This document shows, piece by piece, positions 1-5,572 of a stretch of DNA of 5,572 bases (the first letter of the stretch is position 1; every line of letters begins with the position of its first letter). The notes under the pieces were generated by a model. That model was not told where the DNA came from. It ran no database searches and saw nothing but the letters and a program-made list of their open reading frames with translations. The DNA is taken from contig CAXTVX010000127.1 of assembly GCA_964247755.1 (NCBI GenBank), positions 1-5,572 of the forward strand, given 5' to 3'. The stretch is from Lichenicola sp964247755. GTDB taxonomy: Bacteria > Pseudomonadota > Alphaproteobacteria > Acetobacterales > Acetobacteraceae. The position numbers and the translations under genes are program-made.

Positions 1-99
1 GGGCGGCCGGTGCTGGGGACGTGGCAGGGGATCTACCTGTTCGAGCACCGGCGGCGGCCGCACCGGCGGCGCGTGGTGCTGCACCTGCTGGGGGAGTAG
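1..99 (+). CDS. yjbQ: YjbQ family protein (UPF0047; secondary thiamine-phosphate synthase type), C-terminal end only
   Basis: Frame 1 is open from the window edge to a TAG at 97-99 and encodes 32 residues; the start lies outside the window. The visible part contains LGTWQGIYLFEH followed by an arginine-rich stretch and RRVVLHLLGE at the very end. This GTWQGI...EHR...RRVVV-L-GE pattern is the signature of the C-terminus of the YjbQ/UPF0047 family, whose full proteins are about 135-145 residues, so roughly three quarters are missing. Family members are small cytoplasmic trimeric proteins with weak thiamine-phosphate synthase activity in complementation tests; their main physiological role is unsettled. 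The gene appears intact at its 3' end. It points the same way as the downstream toxin-antitoxin genes but is separated from them by 81 bases, and nothing suggests a shared function. It probably marks the chromosomal flank of the defence region. Confidence 0.86.
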   Translation, partial: GRPVLGTWQGIYLFEHRRRPHRRRVVLHLLGE

Positions 100-180
100 C
101 GGCGGACCGGGTCGATCGGGTGGGGTCCCGGCGGAAAGGCGGGGGTCGTGCGCCGGGTTGGGTCGGGGCAAACTGCTATC

Positions 181-429
181 ATGGATTGCAAGCAGCGGCT
201 GATTCTCGACGCGATCTTCACCGATCCGGTGCCCCCGACGCTCGACTTCGGGCGGTTCGAGGAAATGCTGTGGCAGCTGAAGTGCATGCCGCTGGGTGGG
301 TCGGGCGGGCGGGTGCGGTTCATGCGGTCGCTGGTGATGGTCACGATGCAGCGCTCGGAGGGGCGGGTGAGGCCGTATCAGGTGGAGGACGTCAGGGAGT
401 TCCTGGTCAAGGCAGGGGTGGCGCGGTGA
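181..429 (+). CDS. hicA: HicA-family type II toxin (histidine-less variant)
   Basis: This encodes 82 residues, the usual size for HicA, a small double-stranded-RNA-binding-fold protein that cleaves mRNA when not held by HicB. The N-terminus MDCKQRLILDAIF matches the M-x-x-KQR-x-x-L-x-x-IF opening of one HicA subfamily. It is followed by residues 20-33 (helix containing the FEEML segment), GGSGGRVRF at 39-47 in the place of the substrate-binding glycine loop, and a terminal VEDVREFLVKAGV helix. I chose ATG 181 because it aligns with the family start; an in-frame ATG at 148 would add 11 residues without family resemblance. Shine-Dalgarno support is weak (GGGG at 165-168, 12 bases away). The stop overlaps hicB by four bases. 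No histidine occurs anywhere in the protein, although many HicA toxins use one in the glycine loop and this subfamily often has an HRPHP-like stretch where this protein reads MQRSEGR. It could therefore be a weak or inactive toxin. The family call rests on recalled family pattern and on the adjacent hicB. Confidence 0.72.
   Translation: MDCKQRLILDAIFTDPVPPTLDFGRFEEMLWQLKCMPLGGSGGRVRFMRSLVMVTMQRSEGRVRPYQVEDVREFLVKAGVAR
414..418 (+). promoter_or_regulatory. Ribosome binding site of hicB, inside the hicA 3' end
   Basis: AGGGG lies seven bases before the GTG at 426, an ideal distance. The alternative ATG at 435 has only weak GGTG repeats in front of it. The site favours the GTG start and implies that ribosomes finishing hicA can reload on hicB. 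Confidence 0.5.
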
Positions 430-776
430 CGGTGATGCGGTGGAAGGGGCACCAGGCGCAGGTGAGGTTCGATGCGGACGAGGGGATGTTCGTCGGGCGG
501 CTGGCGGGGATCAATGACGTGGTGGGGTTCCATGCCGACAGCGTGGCGGGGCTCGCGGCGGCGTTCGAGGCGGCAGTGACGGACTACCTGGCGGCGTGCC
601 GCTGGAGCGGGAAGGAGCCGGAGAAGCGGTACAGCGGGCGGCTGATGGTGCGGATCTCGCCGATGGTGCATGCGGAGGCAGCACTGGCGGCGCAGCTTCG
701 GGGGGTGAGCTTGAACCAGTGGGTGGAGGCGGTGATGTACGAGGCGGCTCGGAAGGAGTCGAAGGAGTTCGGGTGA
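426..776 (+). CDS. hicB: HicB-family type II antitoxin
   Basis: This encodes 116 residues from GTG 426, or 113 from ATG 435. HicB neutralises HicA by direct binding and represses its own operon by binding DNA. Residues 4-57 form the partially degraded RNase-H-like HicB domain: MRWKGHQAQVRFDADEGMFV, then GRLAGINDVVGFH with the conserved G-I-x-D-V-x-x-FH pattern, then a helix ending in DYLA. After a linker (about 58-70), residues 71-108 (GRLMVRISPMVHAEAALAAQ followed by SLNQWVEAVMYEAA) form a ribbon-helix-helix DNA-binding domain; the strand-forming G-R-x-x-V-R-I and the SLNQWV helix are typical. The GTG shares four bases (GTGA) with the hicA stop, so translation is probably coupled. The nuclease gene starts 22 bases after the TGA, likely on the same transcript and so possibly under HicB autoregulation. 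Nothing looks damaged. The start choice is less certain than the family. Confidence 0.9.
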   Translation: MTVMRWKGHQAQVRFDADEGMFVGRLAGINDVVGFHADSVAGLAAAFEAAVTDYLAACRWSGKEPEKRYSGRLMVRISPMVHAEAALAAQLRGVSLNQWVEAVMYEAARKESKEFG

Positions 777-785
777 ACCGTTTGC

Positions 786-789
786 AGGA
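786..789 (+). promoter_or_regulatory. Ribosome binding site of the nuclease gene
   Basis: AGGA stands nine bases before ATG 799 and supports this start. An ATG at 789 is in a different frame and is not used. No promoter is evident in the 22 bases after hicB, which agrees with cotranscription. Confidence 0.5.
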
Positions 790-798
790 TGAACATGC

Positions 799-2004
799 AT
801 GACCACGACAGGTCTCCTGCTGGACCACACCGAGCACGTTTTCAGTCGCGTTCCCTTGCAGGCAGTTGGCGGGCGTGACGAGAAGTGGCTGCAGGACCTC
901 CTGTTCCGGCATCCCGACCTGATCCCGATCCAGGAGCTGGATCCGGGCGCAAGTCCGCTCGTGCCGATCTGCCGTGAGCTTGCCCTGCCAAAGGAAGGCG
1001 GCAGCGTTTTCCTGGACCTGTTGTGCCTGACCCGGCACGGTCGGCCGGTGCTGATCGAGTGCAAGCTTTGGCGCAACCCGCAGGCCCGTCGCGAGGTCAT
1101 CGGACAGATCCTGGAATACGCCGCGCTGCTCCGCACGTGGAGCTACGGGGACCTTTCTGCGCGCTTGAAGGAAAAGCTCGGCTGGCGCGGGGAGAACCCG
1201 CTTTTCGAGCATGTCCGGCGGCATGAACCGGCGCTGCAGGAGGCAGGCTTCGTCGACAGCCTTTCGCGCTGCCTGTTGACGGGGGATTTCGATCTTGTCA
1301 TTGCCGGCGACGGGATCAGGACCGATCTCCAGGCGATCGCCGGTCATCTCAACAGCTACACCGGACAGCTCAGCCGGCTGGCCCTGGTCGAGATACAGCT
1401 CTGGATGGATGTGGCGGGTCGCACGCTGGTCATGCCAAGCATGCCGTTCCGGACGCAGGTCATCGAGCATCGGGTCCTGACGGACCAGCAGGGGATGCCC
1501 TTGCAGGTGGTTCCGCCGTCGGAGGATGACGATGCGGCCGTGGCTGCCGTCGTCGAGCCGGAGAAAGTGCTTCGGCAGGATCAGGACCGCGCCTTCTGGC
1601 AACGGTTCATCGACGAGGTCCGGTTCGATCATCCGGACCAGCCGGCACCGCGTCATGCCGGCCGGAACTGGGTCAGGATGGACATGCCGTCGCCGGCGCG
1701 GTGGTTGACCGCCTACAGGACCGGCAAGGGCGGCACCGGGTTCTTCCTGCCGCTGAGCGGCGAGGCCGGGGAGAAAGGCTTCCGGTTCCTGCGAAGCGAG
1801 GGCGCGGACCTGGAGAAGGAGGTCGGCCTGCCGTTGCGGTTCGAGATCAGGACGCAGGAGCCGTTCAGCGGCCAGGTCCTGATGGAGCGCGACAGGATGG
1901 CGGGCGACGAGGGCAGCCAACTGGCCTGGCTTTGCGACGCGGGGAACCGGCTGGTCACGGCGCTCCGTCCGCGTCTGGCCGCCACGGAGGCGGCGGTGCT
2001 TTGA
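799..2004 (+). CDS. PD-(D/E)XK nuclease family protein, NucS/DUF91-like N-terminal fold
   Basis: This encodes 401 residues. The N-terminal ~110 residues look like a restriction-endonuclease fold: HPDLIPIQELDPG at 38-50, where E46 may be an early acid, then FLDLLCL with D73, then VLIECKLWRNP with the E87-x-K89 catalytic pair, and a following helix REVIGQILEYA with Q103 and Y107 (the QxxxY motif common in RecB/AddB-like nucleases). All expected active-site residues are present, so it is probably active on DNA, but the substrate is not visible from sequence. Residues about 110-260 are a middle region (GDFDLVIAGDGI, LALVEIQLWMDV). Residues 264-350 (FWQRFIDEVRF, WVRMDMPSPARWLTAYRTG, FFLPLSG) form a separate C-terminal domain resembling those attached to other uncharacterised nucleases of this group. 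No signal peptide or membrane segment is seen, so it should be cytoplasmic. ATG 799 is preceded by AGGA at 786-789, nine bases away. It follows hicB by 22 bases and converges on hsdR. A defence role is inferred from context only. Confidence 0.78.
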   Translation: MTTTGLLLDHTEHVFSRVPLQAVGGRDEKWLQDLLFRHPDLIPIQELDPGASPLVPICRELALPKEGGSVFLDLLCLTRHGRPVLIECKLWRNPQARREVIGQILEYAALLRTWSYGDLSARLKEKLGWRGENPLFEHVRRHEPALQEAGFVDSLSRCLLTGDFDLVIAGDGIRTDLQAIAGHLNSYTGQLSRLALVEIQLWMDVAGRTLVMPSMPFRTQVIEHRVLTDQQGMPLQVVPPSEDDDAAVAAVVEPEKVLRQDQDRAFWQRFIDEVRFDHPDQPAPRHAGRNWVRMDMPSPARWLTAYRTGKGGTGFFLPLSGEAGEKGFRFLRSEGADLEKEVGLPLRFEIRTQEPFSGQVLMERDRMAGDEGSQLAWLCDAGNRLVTALRPRLAATEAAVL

Positions 2005-2047
2005 CACCGTACCCGCTTCGACATCACAGCATGGCGGGGCACGACCT

Positions 2048-5000
2048 TCATGCGACCGCCCGTTGCCGGACGTCGTCCAGCAGGGTGATGAGATCGACCA
2101 CCTCGGCTTCGGGGAAGACGCCCTCCACCCCCTTGGCGCTCAGCCTGGTGAAGGGCGCCTCGTAGAGGCGGCCGGGGTCGACGACGCCGATGCTGGTCAG
2201 GCTCTCGATGATGATCTGGATGAACTCGAGCTGGCTGGCGGTGAGGGTGCGGTTCTCGATGAAGCCGGACAGGGCCTGCTGTGCCGCGGCGCGGTCCAGG
2301 CCGACCAGGCTGCGGACGAACAGGCCGAGGCCTTCGCTGTCGGTCTTCGCCTTGTCGATCTCCTGAGCGGTGCCGGTTCCGGAGTCGATCAGCATGCGCT
2401 CGAGTTCCGACAGGTCGGTGGGCGTCAGCGGCAGGTTGGCGTGCAGCCTGTGGATCGCGAGGTGGTCCTCGTGCGCCTTCAGGAAGCTGCGGGCCCGCTC
2501 GCGAAACTTCGCAAAGGTGTCGGCAGGGACGAACCTGTCGAAGCTGATCTCCTCGTGCTCGCCGATCTCGTCGGCGAAGTCGGTGTAGAGGATTTTTCGC
2601 GTCTTGCGCTCGATGAGATGCACGAGGTTGCGCAGGCGGCGGCGGACGCGTTCCAGCTCGGTGGCGGTGAGATCCTGCCACCAGGCCTCGGTCTGGATCT
2701 CCACGATGAGTTCGAGCTCGGCGGCGATGGCGGGGACGGCCTTGTTCTCGGCCAGGGCGCCGGCGATGGCGACCAGCTTGTCCTTGAAGCCGTCGAAGCC
2801 GGGGCGGGCGGTCAGCACGCAGAGCTGCAGGTGCAGCAGCAGGAGGTCGAACTGTCTGGCCTCGATCCTTTCGGGATCGAGCTCGGCGGGCAGGCCGGCG
2901 AGCTCGTCGGCGAGCGCGTTCCTCGCCTCGGCGTCGAGGGTTTCCCAGGCGTCGGGCTTGCCGAAGGTTTCGACCAGGCGGCGGTGCGGGCGGACGATGA
3001 AGTTGTCGGGATTCATCGCGGCCACCTCGCGGCAGAGATGGGCGACGAGGTCGTGCCGCAGCGCGCGTTCGGGTTCGGCGGCGGCGCCGTTCCTCAGGCG
3101 GGCGTCGAGGCCGGCGATGGCGTCCAAGCGGGCGCGGAACAGCCTGGCGGACAGGCTTTCGGCGGTGCTGCCCTCGACGGTGGGCGCGTCCTGGCTGAAG
3201 TATTCGAGGTTCTGGCAGACGTCGAAGACGTAGAAGAACTGCTTGGGCCGGTCGGGGCCGAACAGGTCGGGGGCCAAGCGGGTGCCGCGGCCGATCATCT
3301 GCCAGAACTTGGTCCTGGAGCGCACCAGCTTGAAGAACAGCAGGTTGACCACCTCGGGCACGTCGATGCCGGTGTCGAGCATGTCGACGCTGATGGCGAT
3401 GTGCGGCGACCTGTTCGGGTTGGAGAAGCTGTCGATCAGGGACTGGGCGTACTTGGTCTGGAAGTCGATGACCTGGGCGAAGCTGCCTTTCATATGCGGA
3501 TAGTTGGCGTCGAAGCGCTGCTGGATGAACTCGGCGTGGAGGTGGTTCTTGGCGAAGACGATGGTCTTGCCGAGACGGTCGCCGTTCTCGACCTTGAGGC
3601 CGTGGGTCATGAGGTGGGCGAGCACCTTGTCGACGGTGTCGCGGTTGAACAGCCAGCGGTTGATCGCCTCGGTCTCGACGCCGTCGGGCGGGCCGTCCTC
3701 CTCGTCCCAGTCGGTCTCGTCCCAGCGTTCCTTCTCGTCGTCGGGAAGCTGGTCGTAGCGGATGCCGTCGCGCAGGAACTTCAGCGGGACGGAGACGGCG
3801 CGCATGGGGACCAGGAAGCCGTCGCGGACGGCGTCCTCCAGCGGATAGGCGTCGGTGGGGATGCCGGTGTCGAGGTCGAACAGCGAGTAGGTGTTGCGAT
3901 CAATCTCGTCCCTGGGCGTGGCGGTGAGGCCGACCAGGAGGCTGTCGAACCAGCGGAAGATGGAGCGGTAGCGGCGGTAGATGGAGCGGTGCGCCTCGTC
4001 GACGACGATCAGGTCAAAATGGCCAGGGCCGAAGCGGCGGCCGTTGGGGCCGGCCTCGTCGATCAGGGACATCATGGTCGGGTAGGTGGAGACGTAGACC
4101 CGGCCCTGGGCGGACCTGTCGGTGACGAGGTTGACCGGGGCGGCCTCGGGGAGGTGGGCCTTGAAGGCGTTGACGGCCTGGTTCACCAGGGCGACGCGGT
4201 CGGCCAGGAACAGGATGCGCTTGGCCCAGTTGGCGCGCATCAGGAGGTCGCACAGGGCGATGACGGTGCGGGTCTTGCCGGCGCCGGTGGCCATGACGAC
4301 CAGGGCCTTGCGGTGGTGGCCGGTTTCGAAGGCCTCGGCGATGCGGCGGATGGCGCGGGTCTGGTACGGGCGCTCGACGATGGTGCCGCTGATGGGCAGG
4401 TCGGCGAGGGCGCGGCGGGTGGTGCGGCGCTGGACCAGCAGCTCCAGCTCGTCGCGACGGTAGAAGCCCTGGGTTTCGCGCGGCGGGTAGGCGGTGTCGT
4501 CCCAGATCCAGTGCTCGTAGCCGTTGGTATAGAAGATGACGGGGCGCTGGCCGTGCATCCGTTCGAGGCAGTCGGCGTAGAGCCTGGCCTGGTGGCGGCC
4601 GCGGGCGGGATCGTGGCGGGTGCGCTTGGCCTCGACCACGGCGAGGGGTTTGCCGTCGGCGCCCCAGAGCACGTAGTCGCAGTAGCCGGTGCCGGTCTCG
4701 TTGGGCATGCCGGTGACGGGGACCTCGGTGGCGCCTGGGGCGTCAGGATCCCAGCCGGCCTCGCGGAGCAGGGAGTCGATGAACAGGTCGCGGGTGGCGG
4801 CCTCGTCGTAGTCGTGGGTGTCGGGCCGGGCGGCGTTGGCGGCGAGGGCCGCGGCGACCTCGGCGCGAAGGGCGGCGAGCTCGGCGTCGAGGGAGGCCTT
4901 GGCGGCGCGGGCGTCGGCGAGCTCGGCGTCACGGGCGCGGAGGTCGGCGCCTAGGGATTGGAGCTGGGCGACGCTCTGGCGGGCGAGGGTCAGGGCGGGG

Positions 5001-5425
5001 GGCGGGAGCTGCCTGGGGTCGAAGCGGAGGCTGTCGGGCGGCCTGGGACCCTTGGCGTAGGTGCGGGTGAGCCAGAAGGCGAGCTGGAACAGCTCGCCGA
5101 GGACGGCGGCGGCCTGGGGCTCGGTGATGGGGCGGGCGTCGTGGACGGCGCGGTTGCCGGCGTCCTTGAGGAACACGGCCTTGCGGTAGATGGTCTCGCC
5201 GGCGACGCGGCGCAGGCTGGGCTCGTGGACGAAGGCGGCGAGGTTGTCCTGGGCCGGGGCGGCGAGGCGGGTGTCGGCCTTGAACAGCCAGGCGAGGGCA
5301 AGTTCGAGGAAGCGGCGCGCGTAGAAAACGCTGGCGCGGGGGTCGCCGCGGGCGGCGGACTCGGCGCTGACAGCGGCGGCGTGCAGGTCCGGCCACTCGG
5401 GGTTGAGGAAGCCGAACTGCTGCAT
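2048..5425 (-). CDS. hsdR: Type I restriction endonuclease subunit R, EcoEI type (HsdR)
   Basis: This is the motor and cleavage subunit of a type I restriction-modification complex (with HsdM and HsdS): it translocates unmodified DNA with ATP and cuts far from the recognition site. Its 1125 residues are the usual length for EcoEI-type HsdR carrying an extra N-terminal domain. Residues 1-125 are DUF4145-like (ARRFLELALAWLF, YRKAVFLKDAGNRAVH). Residues about 145-200 are an alanine-rich heptad stretch, probably coiled coil. Residues 205-310 are the HSDR_N nuclease: D250, E265-x-K267, and QARLY at 279-283. The SF2 helicase has Walker A ATGAGKT (379-385), DEAH (476-479), TATP (501-504), motif V DTGIDV (684-689) and motif VI QMIGRGTR (709-716). 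The remainder, about 780-1120, fits the EcoEI_R_C domain. All key motifs are intact and no frameshift is seen, so the protein should be active. ATG 5425 (minus strand) is seven bases after the hsdS stop, which indicates an operon. Stop TGA is at 2048-2050. Confidence 0.97.
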   Translation of the reverse strand: MQQFGFLNPEWPDLHAAAVSAESAARGDPRASVFYARRFLELALAWLFKADTRLAAPAQDNLAAFVHEPSLRRVAGETIYRKAVFLKDAGNRAVHDARPITEPQAAAVLGELFQLAFWLTRTYAKGPRPPDSLRFDPRQLPPPALTLARQSVAQLQSLGADLRARDAELADARAAKASLDAELAALRAEVAAALAANAARPDTHDYDEAATRDLFIDSLLREAGWDPDAPGATEVPVTGMPNETGTGYCDYVLWGADGKPLAVVEAKRTRHDPARGRHQARLYADCLERMHGQRPVIFYTNGYEHWIWDDTAYPPRETQGFYRRDELELLVQRRTTRRALADLPISGTIVERPYQTRAIRRIAEAFETGHHRKALVVMATGAGKTRTVIALCDLLMRANWAKRILFLADRVALVNQAVNAFKAHLPEAAPVNLVTDRSAQGRVYVSTYPTMMSLIDEAGPNGRRFGPGHFDLIVVDEAHRSIYRRYRSIFRWFDSLLVGLTATPRDEIDRNTYSLFDLDTGIPTDAYPLEDAVRDGFLVPMRAVSVPLKFLRDGIRYDQLPDDEKERWDETDWDEEDGPPDGVETEAINRWLFNRDTVDKVLAHLMTHGLKVENGDRLGKTIVFAKNHLHAEFIQQRFDANYPHMKGSFAQVIDFQTKYAQSLIDSFSNPNRSPHIAISVDMLDTGIDVPEVVNLLFFKLVRSRTKFWQMIGRGTRLAPDLFGPDRPKQFFYVFDVCQNLEYFSQDAPTVEGSTAESLSARLFRARLDAIAGLDARLRNGAAAEPERALRHDLVAHLCREVAAMNPDNFIVRPHRRLVETFGKPDAWETLDAEARNALADELAGLPAELDPERIEARQFDLLLLHLQLCVLTARPGFDGFKDKLVAIAGALAENKAVPAIAAELELIVEIQTEAWWQDLTATELERVRRRLRNLVHLIERKTRKILYTDFADEIGEHEEISFDRFVPADTFAKFRERARSFLKAHEDHLAIHRLHANLPLTPTDLSELERMLIDSGTGTAQEIDKAKTDSEGLGLFVRSLVGLDRAAAQQALSGFIENRTLTASQLEFIQIIIESLTSIGVVDPGRLYEAPFTRLSAKGVEGVFPEAEVVDLITLLDDVRQRAVA

Positions 5426-5432
5426 GGCGATG

Positions 5433-5572
5433 CTAGAGCTCCCCGCGGAAGGCGCGGTGTTGGAGGGAGGCGAAGAGTGAATTTAATATAGTAGCAGATT
5501 TAACTTGCTCATCTTTTAGAGCGCGTTTGAGAAGCGGATTACCGGCGTGGCCAGAGTATGATTTACGGGTCG
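5433..5572 (-). CDS. hsdS: Type I restriction-modification specificity subunit S, C-terminal end only (HsdS)
   Basis: On the minus strand, a frame open from the window edge to a TAG (5433-5435) encodes 45 residues; the rest lies beyond position 5572. It ends in LNSLFASLQHRAFRGEL, which matches the very common C-terminus of HsdS proteins (L-x-x-LF-x-SLQHRAF-x-GEL), at the end of the distal conserved helix. HsdS carries two target recognition domains that read the DNA site and recruit HsdM and HsdR. Placement seven bases before hsdR, on the same strand, is a known arrangement (hsdM-hsdS-hsdR) and strongly supports the call. The codons at 5481-5520 contain only 10 G or C bases in 40, in sharp contrast to the GC-rich last codons and to hsdR. 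This part of the protein (KDEQVKSATILNS) is still compatible with the helix that precedes the conserved tail. Whether the upstream gene is whole cannot be judged here. Confidence 0.85.
   Translation of the reverse strand, partial: TRKSYSGHAGNPLLKRALKDEQVKSATILNSLFASLQHRAFRGEL
5439..5444 (-). promoter_or_regulatory. Probable ribosome binding site of hsdR, inside the last codons of hsdS
   Basis: Read on the minus strand, GGGGAG lies 13 bases before the hsdR ATG. It is formed by the Gly-Glu codons of the HsdS ending. The spacing is longer than ideal, so translation of hsdR may depend partly on ribosomes terminating at the hsdS stop. No other Shine-Dalgarno candidate lies nearer. Confidence 0.4.

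Noticed and set aside
174..182. TGCTATCAT resembling an extended -10 promoter element just before hicA
   Set aside because: The nearest -35-like sequence (TTGGGT at 158-163) is only 13 bases away, and the element would place transcription start inside the first hicA codons. It is probably chance.
21..425. Upstream extension of the hicB frame to an ATG at 21
   Set aside because: The added ~135 residues overlap yjbQ and hicA and read as Ala/Gly/Arg-rich filler. HicB homology begins just after the GTG at 426.
511..2007. A 498-codon minus-strand open frame opposite hicB and the nuclease gene
   Set aside because: It has low-complexity Pro/Arg/Gln-rich composition and no recognisable motif, and it runs antisense to two genes with clear family features. 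It is a shadow frame.
1994..2009. Small hairpin CGGTG-loop-CACCG around the nuclease gene stop, considered as a terminator between the convergent genes
   Set aside because: The stem is only five base pairs with a six-base loop and has no following T run on either strand, so it does not meet a credible intrinsic terminator standard.
2063..4954. A 963-codon plus-strand open frame antisense to hsdR
   Set aside because: The translation is dominated by Gly, Val, Ala, Asp and Glu with no domain pattern. It is the mirror of a GC-rich gene with strong third-position bias, which removes stop codons on the opposite strand. HsdR on the other strand has every expected motif.
5480..5572. AT-rich stretch first read as a noncoding promoter region for hsdR, with TATATT on the minus strand
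   Set aside because: The minus strand is an open frame through the whole stretch and ends in the HsdS C-terminal sequence, so it is coding. No matching -35 element stands at the right distance.

Overview
The window is GC-rich bacterial DNA, with long runs of GCG, GGC and CGG codons and third positions dominated by G and C. Together with the gene families present, this suggests a high-GC proteobacterium, probably an alphaproteobacterium of the Rhodospirillales type. That placement is an impression from composition and protein style, not a proof.

Layout from left to right. Positions 1-99 hold the last 32 codons of a plus-strand yjbQ gene (UPF0047, a housekeeping family). After an 81-base gap comes a compact plus-strand cassette: a HicA-family toxin gene (181-429), a HicB-family antitoxin gene that overlaps it by four bases (426-776), and, 22 bases further on, a gene for a 401-residue PD-(D/E)XK-type nuclease (799-2004). 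The tight spacing suggests one transcript. The rest is on the minus strand and converges on this cassette across a 43-base gap. A full-length EcoEI-type HsdR (1125 residues) occupies 2048-5425. It lies 7 bases downstream of the 3' end of an hsdS gene (5433-5572, running off the right edge). The hsdS tail is not obvious because it is short and partly AT-rich, but it ends in the family's typical C-terminal sequence.

Functionally this looks like the edge of a defence locus. A type I restriction-modification operon (order hsdS-hsdR, with hsdM presumably beyond the window) faces a toxin-antitoxin/nuclease cassette, and both sit beside the housekeeping yjbQ gene. HsdR would provide DNA translocation and cleavage, directed by HsdS. 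HicB would bind HicA and autoregulate its operon. The role of the linked nuclease is unknown; defence is the natural guess. Points worth a second look are the absence of any histidine from HicA, the coupling of hicAB to a nuclease gene, and an abrupt drop in GC inside the hsdS tail.

No RNA gene, insertion sequence, CRISPR array or convincing terminator was seen. No stretch above 300 bases lacks a gene.
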